DNA from: JAQUKH01 sp043809805
GTDB taxonomy: Bacteria; JACRDZ01; JAQUKH01
Assembly (NCBI GenBank): GCA_043809805.1
Contig: JBDROR010000126.1
Location: 1 to 14,037, forward strand
Length of the DNA: 14,037 bases
Direction: 5' to 3'
Below are positions 1 through 6,593 of the stretch, piece by piece; the first letter of the stretch is position 1, and the number at the start of each line of letters is the position of its first letter. The translations under genes were made by a program, and so were the position numbers. The notes beneath the pieces were generated by a model that searched no databases, was not told where the DNA came from, and worked only from the letters and a program-made list of their open reading frames with translations.

Positions 1-109
1 AGTAAAACTGGGAAAGGATTTTTGCTTGAAGAAAAATCCGAGGTGTTCTTTATGTCCTATTAAGAAGAAGTCACAAGTTGAGCCTTGTAGGTTGGGTTTT
101 GCAGGCTAA
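1..109 (+). CDS. C-terminal end of an HhH-GPD base-excision DNA glycosylase (Nth/MutY-like), partial
   Basis: The reading frame enters from the left edge (first full codon at 2) and stops at TAA 107-109. The visible 35 residues contain GKDFCLKKNPRCSLCP, the tail of the C-x6-C-x2-C-x5-C loop that holds the [4Fe-4S] cluster in endonuclease III and MutY glycosylases. These enzymes excise damaged or mispaired bases in DNA. The first three cysteines have the exact family spacing, but the fourth position is serine (CPIKKKS). The last residues (from about CRLG onward) and the stop codon are encoded by the palindromic repeat at 87-120, so the gene's 3' end seems to have been altered by that repeat. 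Frame 1 also ends early (TAA 61-63) but matches nothing I know. The family call rests only on this short motif; Nth versus MutY cannot be decided. Confidence 0.6.
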   Translation, partial: VKLGKDFCLKKNPRCSLCPIKKKSQVEPCRLGFAG

Positions 110-120
110 ACCCAACTTAC
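87..120. repeat. Short palindromic repeat, GTAGGTTGGGTTT type
   Basis: GTAGGTTGGGTTT (87-99) and AAACCCAACTTAC (108-120) form a 13-bp inverted repeat with one mismatch and an 8-nt loop. Palindromes with these GTAGGTTGGGTT ends recur in many bacterial genomes as dispersed small repeats. It overlaps the last codons and the stop codon of the glycosylase gene. It could also act as a transcription end hairpin, although no T run follows. Confidence 0.6.
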
Positions 121-131
121 TAAACTGAATG

Positions 132-195
132 TTGTCATTCCGAACGGAGTGAGGAATCTGTGGTCAAAGATTTCTCCCTTCGGTCGAAATGACAA
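132..195. repeat. Palindromic repeat with TTGTCATTCCGA ends (outer family, copy 1, without insert)
   Basis: It begins TTGTCATTCCGAACG and ends CGGTCGAAATGACAA, which are imperfect reverse complements. The interior reads GAATCT...AAGATTTCTCCCTTCGG, giving a second nested pairing (AATCT with AGATT). It is 64 bp and has no coding content. A further partial arm, GTAGGAATGACAATG, follows at about 203-217. Related copies lie at 2348-2461 and 13919-14014, both carrying an extra inner element. This looks like a non-autonomous palindromic or REP/MITE-like family. Confidence 0.7.
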
Positions 196-243
196 TTGTG
201 CGGTAGGAATGACAATGATGAGTGTCCGAAATTTTCCGGCCAC

Positions 244-1137
244 TCAATTCAGAATATTCCTTACCTCTTGGTCTATTTTACTTAGCTCGGTAATTTCTTC
301 GAGGGTTAATTCGTTCGGGACTTGTTCTTCTTCCTGTACTTCTTCATTTTGTCCTTCTTCATTCTCACCGCCAAGATGCAGATATATTAATTTTAATTTT
401 TCCCACGCGATATCAGAAGACGCTTCGTTTTCCACGCATATGCTTTGCCATGATCCCAATCCCGTGTCTATCCAAAAAAACTTTTTCGCAAAACGCACCT
501 GACCTAAAGATTGGTCGTTAAAGATCAAATCAATATGGTTTTTTTCATAATTCAGAATTATTTTTGAATCTAATTCTGAAAGTTTTTTAATAAAATTATC
601 CAAAATCGGTTTTAAAGGGGGATTAAGATTTAATTCAACCGCATTTTTTATTTGCGCGCTTTTACATTTAACGGCATTTAAAAGCAAGCCCTGTTGGTAA
701 CCCATTTTGAGATAGCGGTATTCGTAAAGAATTATTGGTACAGATAAGTAAGGAACGCACTTTTTTAGAGAATCCGAAAAAGACGGGGCAATGAGAATTA
801 TTCTGGCATCTTTTAAATTAAGCTCCCTGCGGTCATTTTTAGGGAGTGTATCGTGCCATCTTTGGAGATAATTCTGGAACCATTCAAGATGGTCGACAAT
901 ACGGTAAAACCAATTTTCATCTTCAAATATTTTTACCGCTATAAGGACAAATCTGTTGTCTTGGTCGTGTGCCAGAAGGTAAAAATTGTCTTCGTCTTCA
1001 AACGACAGTTTTTTTTCTTTAATGATTTTTATATCCGGCTCGACCTGCCCTAATTTTTGTTTAACAAGATATATGAGATCCTCTTCCGAAGAGAACTTCA
1101 TTTCTATTATTGGATATTCCGAATCGTTTTCCGGCAT
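244..1137 (-). CDS. Uncharacterised protein with a degenerate PD-(D/E)XK nuclease-like N-terminal part
   Basis: I do not recognise this 297-residue protein with certainty. Residues about 35-125 have the alternating pattern of a PD-(D/E)XK/NucS-like core: a conserved-looking acidic stretch, strand FVLIAVK (63-69), a helix with WFQNYLQ, then strand ARIILIAPSF. Where active enzymes have ExK, this protein has A67-V-K69, so catalysis is doubtful. The C-terminus (about 250-297) is strongly acidic and Glu-rich, followed by a predicted helix. ATG at 1137 is chosen because GGAGG lies 5 nt upstream; a TTG at 1149 would put that same GGAGG inside the coding sequence. It is divergent from the methyltransferase-like gene. 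No signal peptide or membrane segment is seen. It could equally be an unrelated alpha/beta protein. Confidence 0.75.
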   Translation of the reverse strand: MPENDSEYPIIEMKFSSEEDLIYLVKQKLGQVEPDIKIIKEKKLSFEDEDNFYLLAHDQDNRFVLIAVKIFEDENWFYRIVDHLEWFQNYLQRWHDTLPKNDRRELNLKDARIILIAPSFSDSLKKCVPYLSVPIILYEYRYLKMGYQQGLLLNAVKCKSAQIKNAVELNLNPPLKPILDNFIKKLSELDSKIILNYEKNHIDLIFNDQSLGQVRFAKKFFWIDTGLGSWQSICVENEASSDIAWEKLKLIYLHLGGENEEGQNEEVQEEEQVPNELTLEEITELSKIDQEVRNILN

Positions 1138-1195
1138 ATTTTCCTCCAATATTTATTTAGAACATGAATATATATCGACGGTATCTGTATTTTTC

Positions 1196-1224
1196 TTGAC
1201 TATTTAATTTTTTGCTTTTAAAAT
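1196..1224 (+). promoter_or_regulatory. Sigma70-type promoter for the UROD/MetE-like gene
   Basis: TTGACT (1196-1201) and TAAAAT (1219-1224) are separated by exactly 17 nt, close to the consensus. Transcription would start near 1231, leaving a leader of about 32 nt with AAGGAG at 1250-1255. The -10 box partly overlaps the repeat remnant that begins at 1221. Confidence 0.65.
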
Positions 1225-1247
1225 GACAATTGTTACGAATGACGAAA
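1221..1247. repeat. Remnant of the TGTCATT-type palindromic repeat
   Basis: AAATGACAATTGT followed by GAATGACGAAAT matches the right end and flank of copy 1 (187-217: AAATGACAATTGT, then GGAATGACAATG). It looks like the right-hand remains of an outer-family repeat lying in the divergent promoter region. Confidence 0.4.
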
Positions 1248-1262
1248 TAAAGGAGAAATAAA

Positions 1263-2333
1263 ATGAAAGCTGATAAAAAAATTTCAATTAGCGGATTAGC
1301 CACGGGGATTGGGAGCTTGCCTTATCTTGAACCCAAAAAGGCGGTTGATTTAATACTTTCGTCAATTCCGGGAATACCGTTCTGGCCGCAGTTGGTGAAA
1401 AAAGACAAAAAAGAAGATATGATTTTTCAGTATCTTGACGGGATGCCCGCGATTATCCATGACTCAAAGAAAGATAAACTTATCTTAAATCCGAACGAGG
1501 ATAAAGAAACTGCGCTTACAAAAATGTATCAGAAGTTTATTGAAGGGGATACGGATTATTTTAGGATACCTCAAGAACGGGCAAGCGGTTTGTATTATTT
1601 ATTGGAAAAAACGGCGCAAAAAAATTTGGATATGGCAAGTATGCTTAAAGGACATGTTACGGGCCCGTTTACATTTGCGTTTTCTGCCACGGATAGTTTT
1701 GGGAAATCACTGCTTTACGACGAAGCGATGCTTGAGGCTATCGCAAAGGTTTTGGCTATGAAGGCCGTGTGGCAGGCGGAGATGTTAAAAAATAAATTTG
1801 GCAAAGAAGTAATTATATTTTTTGATGAACCGTATCTTTCTTCTTTTGGTTCAGCCTTTTGCCCCTTAACAAAGGATCGGGTTATTACTCTTCTGGAAGA
1901 AGTCTTTAATATTGTTCAAGAAAAATCGAAGGTGTTGACAGGGATACATTGCTGCGGCAACACGGACTGGCCGATGCTGTTTGAGTCAGGAGTGGATATT
2001 GTAAATTTTGACGCTTGGAATTATGTGGAAAAATTCACGCTTTATCCCGTGGAAATAAAGAAATTTTTAGAAAGAGGCGGGGTTTTGGCATGGGGCATCG
2101 TCCCGACTAATGCAATGGAATTAAAAATTACAAAGGACGATTTGAAAAGAAAATTTGCGGATGGAATAAAAAAATTAACATCTCAGGGAATTGATAAAGA
2201 GTTGATACTTGAAAATACAATCTTTACTCCAAGCTGCGGGTTAGGCACAAAGACAGAGGAAGAAGTAAAGTATGTTTTCAATTTATTAGGACAGACAAAA
2301 GAATTGATTAAGATAACGTCAGAAATAGCATGA
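1263..2333 (+). CDS. UROD/MetE-like (uroporphyrinogen decarboxylase/methionine synthase II superfamily) protein
   Basis: This 356-residue TIM-barrel-type protein belongs to the superfamily of uroporphyrinogen decarboxylase, cobalamin-independent methionine synthase (MetE) and corrinoid methyltransferases such as MtaA/CmuA. Visible marks are ATGIGSLPY near the N-terminus, FWPQL (40-44), HVTGPFTFAF (131-140), FFDEPYL (186-192), GIHCCGNTDW (227-236) and TPSCGLGT (322-329). H229, C231 and C325 match the His-x-Cys and distant Cys zinc ligands of MetE-like enzymes, where zinc activates a thiol methyl acceptor. At half the length of classical MetE, it resembles the short core-MetE type that takes methyl groups from a corrinoid protein. 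The real methyl donor and acceptor are unknown. The start is ATG with AAGGAG 7 nt upstream and a clear promoter. It seems to be a single-gene unit, ending before the nested repeat. Confidence 0.85.
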   Translation: MKADKKISISGLATGIGSLPYLEPKKAVDLILSSIPGIPFWPQLVKKDKKEDMIFQYLDGMPAIIHDSKKDKLILNPNEDKETALTKMYQKFIEGDTDYFRIPQERASGLYYLLEKTAQKNLDMASMLKGHVTGPFTFAFSATDSFGKSLLYDEAMLEAIAKVLAMKAVWQAEMLKNKFGKEVIIFFDEPYLSSFGSAFCPLTKDRVITLLEEVFNIVQEKSKVLTGIHCCGNTDWPMLFESGVDIVNFDAWNYVEKFTLYPVEIKKFLERGGVLAWGIVPTNAMELKITKDDLKRKFADGIKKLTSQGIDKELILENTIFTPSCGLGTKTEEEVKYVFNLLGQTKELIKITSEIA

Positions 2334-2347
2334 GAAAATTAATGGAA

Positions 2348-2461
2348 TTGTCATTCCGAACGATGTAGGGGCGACCCTATGTGGTCGCCCTAATAAAAGA
2401 GGGCAGCCACACAGGGCTGCCCCTACGGAAGAAAGATTTCTCCCTGCGGTCGAAATGACAA
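2348..2461. repeat. Palindromic repeat with TTGTCATTCCGA ends (outer family, copy 2, carrying an inner element)
   Basis: The left arm TTGTCATTCCGAACG (2348-2362) and right arm AAGATTTCTCCC...CGGTCGAAATGACAA match copy 1 at 132-195. The middle is replaced by the inner GTAGGGGC element (2365-2426). It sits 61 bp upstream of the transporter operon and may also shape transcription there. Confidence 0.7.
2365..2426. repeat. Inner repeat with GTAGGGGC/GCCCCTAC ends, two tandem hairpins (copy 1)
   Basis: The termini GTAGGGGC and GCCCCTAC are perfect inverted repeats. Inside are two hairpins with perfect 8-bp stems: GGGCGACC with GGTCGCCC, and GGGCAGCC with GGCTGCCC, separated by TAATAAAAGA. It shares termini and layout with 13926-13981, but both stems differ in sequence. 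Confidence 0.7.
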
Positions 2462-2521
2462 TCAAGTGATCAAAATGAATAGAAACAAGACTTATGAAAC
2501 CGCTTCTAAGGAGATTTTTAA

Positions 2522-3469
2522 GTGAAAGAAATTATACGATTAGAAAATATTAGTAAATATTATTCTGCTGATGAGATTAGAACAGATGTGATTGACGGCA
2601 TAAATTTTTCAGCAAATGAAGGTGAGCTGGTAGTTGTTTTAGGTGTTTCAGGAAGTGGAAAAACCACCTTTCTCAATCTTATCGGAGGGTTAGACTATCC
2701 TAATTCCGGCAAAATAACCGTAGATGGAATTGAATTAACTAAACTTGGCAGAGAAGAATTGGCTTATTTCCGCCGGGATAAAATCGGGTTTATTTTTCAG
2801 TTTTATAATTTACTGCCTGCTTTAACCGCGGAGGAAAATATTGAAGCGGGACTTGAGATCCTGCCATGGAGCCGGGATGAAATCAAATCGGCCGCGGAGA
2901 AATATTTAGGCATAGTCGGCCTTTCAGATAAAAAAAATAAATTTCCCTCTCAACTTTCAGGGGGTGAACAACAGAGGGTGGCAATCGCAAGGGCTATGGC
3001 TAAAAAACCCAGTGCTCTGTTACGTTAATTTTGATGAAATAGCAGAGGCTATTTTGGCCGGATTCAAGGCGTGAGGAGCGTAGCATACCTCTGGTATGCA
3101 AGCGACGAGCAACGCAGAAGCAGGGCAAAAGAGCCTCTGCCCTTCGGGAATGCCATCTTTGGGCAATTTCTGCCTTACTCCTCCTTGACGTATCGAGGAT
3201 ACGCCTGCGTCGTCGTGCGTTGAAATTGCCTCAAATATGGGCATTCTATTTCATTAAAATTAATGTAACAGAGCACTAGATTAATTTTAGCGGATGAGCC
3301 AACCGGCAATCTGGATATTCACACCGGAGAAAAAATAATATCCACGCTAAAAGAATTAAATAAAAAATTTAACACAACTCTTCTGATCGTTACCCATAAT
3401 CCCAAAATTGGCGAGATCGCGGACAGGGTAGTACATATTGAAGATGGAAAGATTATAGAAAATAAATGA
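2522..3469 (+). pseudogene. LolD/MacB-type ABC transporter ATPase, interrupted by a 267-bp element
   Basis: The N-terminal 163 codons (2522-3010) encode an ABC ATPase of the LolD/FtsE/MacB branch, with Walker A GVSGSGKTT (41-49), Q-loop IFQFYNLLP (91-99) and signature LSGGEQQRVAIARAMA (145-160). The element then brings a TAA stop at 3026-3028. Right after it, 3278-3466 encodes the missing 63 residues: RLILADEPTGNLD (Walker B and D-loop) and LLIVTHN with the switch histidine. Joining 3010 to 3278 gives an in-frame 226-residue protein, the normal LolD length, reading KKPRLILADEP at the join. As sequenced, the product would lack the catalytic Glu and His and should be inactive. The start is GTG 2522 with AAGGAG 8 nt upstream. 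The ancestral stop TGA (3467-3469) overlaps the permease ATG. It powered the permease encoded next. Confidence 0.9.
3011..3277. mobile_element. Non-autonomous fold-back/MITE-like element inserted in the ABC ATPase gene
   Basis: The 267-bp element has 30-bp terminal inverted repeats (3011-3040 and 3248-3277) that match at 28 positions; the outermost 13, AGTGCTCTGTTAC, are perfect. It holds no transposase. Weaker symmetry continues inward along nearly the whole length, with a small hairpin in each arm: GCATACC/GGTATGC on the left and CGTATC/GATACG on the right. The boundary is set by the host gene: removing 3011-3277 restores the LolD reading frame and consensus. No clear target duplication is seen, except a possible 2-bp AG. 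The length is divisible by 3, but the element brings a stop after three own codons beyond CTG (TTA CGT TAA). It is probably mobilised in trans by an unknown transposase. Confidence 0.85.
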
Positions 3470-5820
3470 GAAAAATAAACCTGAAGATGTTTCGTAATCT
3501 TGTCCATATGAAATTGCATGCCGTGAGTATTGCCCTGACCATTGCGTGCGGTATTGGAATTTATAGCGGTGTGGATATGGCACTGAAAAGCCTTTATCAT
3601 ACGCGCGATAAAATTTTCCACGATCTTAATTTCGCGGACTTGGAAATTCAATTTATTCCCGAGGATATTCACAACCTGCCAAGTTTTTCAGACATTCAAG
3701 GTATAGAGAAAGTGGAGAAAAGATTAATTTTCCCCGGAATAATGTCTCTGCCAGGCGATAAAAAAATTGTCGCAAATATGATTTTTCTCGAAAACTATAA
3801 CCCTGAAATTAATAAAATTCATTTATTAGAGGGTAATAATTTCAGTAAAAAAGATATTAACGAGGTTGTCGCTGAAAAAACTCTCAGGGATTTTTATGGT
3901 TTGAAACAAGGTGATACCGTAAAGGTTAAAGTTGGTGAGAAGGAGTATGAAAATAAAATCGCGGGATTCGGTGTCAGCCCGGAATATGTTACGATCACAG
4001 CCAATCCTGAATATTTTTTGCCGGAAAAAGGGTCACTTGGCGTTCTTTTTACATCGCTTGACAGGGTGAGTGAGAGTCTTGGTTTTACTATGGTCAACGA
4101 CCTTGTTTTTAAATTTAAGCCGGGTGTTAACAAAAAAAGGATAGAGAAAAACATATTAGGCCGCCTGAATGGAATGAATATTGAACAGGTTATTCCTTAT
4201 GAAGACCACTTTGCTTACAAATATCTTGAACTCGATTTGCTTGCTTTTAAGGTTTATGTGCCGGCAATCGTTATTGTTCTTGGCTCATTATCTTTTATTA
4301 TCGCGCTTATCAATTTCAGCAGATTAATAATTCATGAACGAAAAGAGATTGGAGCGATTCTTGCTATTGGGTATCATCCGAAAGAGATTCTTTTTTCTTA
4401 TTTTTTTGGCGGGATTCTTTTGGGATGTTTTGGGATTATAATTGGAATTCCTTTCGCGCTGCTTCTGAGAAATATCTTTACATCTATTTATGGAAGCGCG
4501 AACGGACTGATTTTTGTTTTTAACCGGATATTTTTAATAAGTATTTTTAAAGGCATTATTTTTGGAATTTCAACAAGCGCGATAGCATCGATTATTCCGG
4601 TATGGGGGATTTTGAAACTTAGCCCGTACGATATTATGCATCCGGCAATAAAAAACAGTCTGCCTGGAAATAAATCATTTTTACAAATGATTTTTATTGT
4701 TACTTCAAGGTTTTCTATAAGCTGTCGTTTAGGGATAAGAAATATCCTCAGGAAAAAATATCTTTCCACGGCCGCTATTCTTTCTATAGGGCTTGCTATT
4801 GGGGTCGCGGTTTCCTATATGATTAGCATGTCATCGCTTGAAACAACGATCAAAAAGCGTTTTGAGCGTCAACAATGGACAATGGTGGCGGATTTCCTTT
4901 ACCCTGTTTATTTTGAGGATTATGAAGAGATTAAAAAGGTGGAGGGGGTGAAATCCATTGAACCGTATTTTCGATACTACGCGGAATTGGGTAAAGACGG
5001 AAATTTTGAAGGGACAGGATTGTTCGCGATAACGTTTCCGTCCAAGGTTCAGGTGTTCCCCATAATTGAAGGGAGAAGTGTAGAAAAAAAAGCCGAAATT
5101 CTTATTAATAATGATTTGGCGCGAAAACTGAAATTAAAAGTCGGAGATACGGTGGATTTGAGGATCCATAAAAATATCTATCCGTTTAAAGTCTGCGGCA
5201 TTAAATCTGATGTGAACCAAAGGGAGTCTGTGATTGATTTTTACCGCGCGCGCGAGATTCTGGAGTTTCCGGATGAGGCTACCGGAATAATGATTAGCTC
5301 AGTTCAGCCTGTTTCCGATGAAACGATGAAAAAGATTCAGGGATTTGATTTTGTAGGCAAAATTACAAAAAAGGAAACTCTGGTAGCAGGTTTTATTAAA
5401 TTCATAAAAGAAATGATGGGAATTATTAATGTTGCCACAATGGTCAGTGTCTTTGTCGCCATTCTTTTTATTTTTACGAGCTCAAATATGGGTATTATGG
5501 AGCGGGAAGGGGAGTATGCGACATTAAAATCCATTGGTTATGATAACCGGCATATTTCTCAAAGCATTTTTTTAGAGGCGCTTATTTTAACAGTGATGGG
5601 CGGAATTTTTTCTATTCCCTTAGCAATGGGTGTTTCAATTTATCTTAATCATATTATGAGTAACGCGTGGTTTGACATTGAAAATTTCTTTTATGTTTCA
5701 GATTTTATGAAAGGAATTATTCCCTTGATGGTCCTTGGCCCGTTAAGCATAATCCCCGGATTAAAATATGTATTTAATATGGATATCCAGAAGGCGCTTA
5801 AGATAAGGATGATTGAATGA
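3466..5820 (+). CDS. FtsX/MacB-type ABC transporter permease (LolC/E-like, double-length)
   Basis: This 784-residue inner-membrane protein carries two copies of the FtsX-like permease unit. Its membrane segments lie at about 18-38, 258-285, 305-335 and 350-385, and again at about 430-455, 650-675, 700-730 and 747-770. Each half has a large periplasmic MacB_PCD-like domain (about 40-255 and 455-645). The coupling-helix region is repeated, with HERKEIGAILAIGYHPKEI at about 289 and MEREGEYATLKSIGYDNRHI at about 677. Such permeases move lipids, lipoproteins or peptides out of the inner membrane by a mechanical cycle rather than through a channel. ATG 3466 overlaps the ancestral ATPase stop (ATGA), and its stop overlaps the next ATG the same way. 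The frame is intact over 2.3 kb although its ATPase gene is broken, so the damage is recent, or another ATPase serves it. Confidence 0.9.
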   Translation: MRKINLKMFRNLVHMKLHAVSIALTIACGIGIYSGVDMALKSLYHTRDKIFHDLNFADLEIQFIPEDIHNLPSFSDIQGIEKVEKRLIFPGIMSLPGDKKIVANMIFLENYNPEINKIHLLEGNNFSKKDINEVVAEKTLRDFYGLKQGDTVKVKVGEKEYENKIAGFGVSPEYVTITANPEYFLPEKGSLGVLFTSLDRVSESLGFTMVNDLVFKFKPGVNKKRIEKNILGRLNGMNIEQVIPYEDHFAYKYLELDLLAFKVYVPAIVIVLGSLSFIIALINFSRLIIHERKEIGAILAIGYHPKEILFSYFFGGILLGCFGIIIGIPFALLLRNIFTSIYGSANGLIFVFNRIFLISIFKGIIFGISTSAIASIIPVWGILKLSPYDIMHPAIKNSLPGNKSFLQMIFIVTSRFSISCRLGIRNILRKKYLSTAAILSIGLAIGVAVSYMISMSSLETTIKKRFERQQWTMVADFLYPVYFEDYEEIKKVEGVKSIEPYFRYYAELGKDGNFEGTGLFAITFPSKVQVFPIIEGRSVEKKAEILINNDLARKLKLKVGDTVDLRIHKNIYPFKVCGIKSDVNQRESVIDFYRAREILEFPDEATGIMISSVQPVSDETMKKIQGFDFVGKITKKETLVAGFIKFIKEMMGIINVATMVSVFVAILFIFTSSNMGIMEREGEYATLKSIGYDNRHISQSIFLEALILTVMGGIFSIPLAMGVSIYLNHIMSNAWFDIENFFYVSDFMKGIIPLMVLGPLSIIPGLKYVFNMDIQKALKIRMIE

Positions 5821-6593
5821 AATTATTTTTAATTTTCATTTTTATATTTTGTCCATCGGCCATTTTTGCAAAAGATTTGTCTCCTCGTGAGATTATGCAG
5901 AAGGTGGTTGATCAATTTAAGCCGGATACGGAAGTTCAGGAGATCGAGATGACCCTGATTGATAAAGACGGCAGACGATGGGTTCGCACAGGCACATTTT
6001 ATAATAAAAAGAAAACACAGAAAGATGATATGCATCTTTTTATTTTCCATTCCCCGCCGGATTTAAATAAAAGCGGGGTTTTAACTATTGAAAACGTCTC
6101 AGGGGAGGATGATCAGTGGATGTATGTTCCGGCATACCATACTGTTCGCAGGATCCCTCCGAACAGCCGCGGCAGTCAGTATATGGGGACGGACTTTTAT
6201 TACGAAGACATAATTACACCGCGAACTGAAGAATATGATTATACATTTAAAGGAAAAGAAAAATTGAATGGAACAGACTGCACAATTATAAATTCCATTC
6301 CGATTTCAGTCCGCCTAAAAAAAGAATCGGGTTATGGAAGGATTGTCGCATGGGTTGATGAAAACAAATATGTTATTTTAAAGCATGAGCTTTACGACAA
6401 AAATAATGAGTTGATAAAAATCCTGATTAGTTCTGATTTTAAAAAATATAAAAATTCATACTATTGGAATCACCGCGAAATGACTACAATCGCGACAAAT
6501 CATAAAACTACCATTGAAAACAAAAAAGTTACAATCGACGAACCTCTTGATGATAAGATTTTTACAGTGAGATATTTAAAAAGAGGGAAATGA
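5817..6593 (+). CDS. Outer-membrane lipoprotein-sorting (LolA-like) periplasmic protein
   Basis: The 258-residue protein starts with a signal peptide of about 19 residues (hydrophobic FLIFIFIF, cleavage likely after AIFA). There is no good lipobox, so it should be soluble in the periplasm. The mature part has the pattern of the outer membrane lipoprotein-sorting/LolA-like family: PREIMQKVVDQF at the N-terminus, MTLIDKDGR, then FHSPPDLNKSGVLTIEN, DDQWMYVPAYHTVRRI (about 99-114), MGTDFYYEDI (about 123-132) and a C-terminal sheet with YKNSYYWNHREMTT. The fold binds lipid chains in a half-barrel. Next to a Lol/MacB permease it would accept cargo released by the ABC unit and carry it to the outer membrane. 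ATGA overlaps at both ends indicate coupled translation with the permease and the barrel gene. The cargo cannot be read from the sequence. Confidence 0.87.
   Translation: MKLFLIFIFIFCPSAIFAKDLSPREIMQKVVDQFKPDTEVQEIEMTLIDKDGRRWVRTGTFYNKKKTQKDDMHLFIFHSPPDLNKSGVLTIENVSGEDDQWMYVPAYHTVRRIPPNSRGSQYMGTDFYYEDIITPRTEEYDYTFKGKEKLNGTDCTIINSIPISVRLKKESGYGRIVAWVDENKYVILKHELYDKNNELIKILISSDFKKYKNSYYWNHREMTTIATNHKTTIENKKVTIDEPLDDKIFTVRYLKRGK

Noticed and set aside
149..502. Plus-strand open frame across the repeat and the end of the 244-1137 gene
   Set aside because: It is opposite a better-supported gene, starts inside a palindromic repeat, has Ser/Phe-rich composition typical of antisense frames and shows no domain pattern.
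2365..2426. Tandem hairpins read as a CRISPR-like array or an rho-independent terminator
   Set aside because: There are only two non-identical hairpins, no regular repeat-spacer pattern and no T run after the stems. The same termini at 13926-13981 mark it as a dispersed repeat.
3020..3244. Minus-strand open frame inside the inserted element
   Set aside because: It lies wholly within the fold-back element, is only 74 codons and has no transposase or other recognisable motif.
3011..3277. Translational bypass, intein or self-splicing intron explaining the split ATPase
   Set aside because: An in-frame stop lies within six codons of the junction, ruling out an intein. The element is too small for a group I or II intron, has terminal inverted repeats, and is far longer than known bypass sequences.
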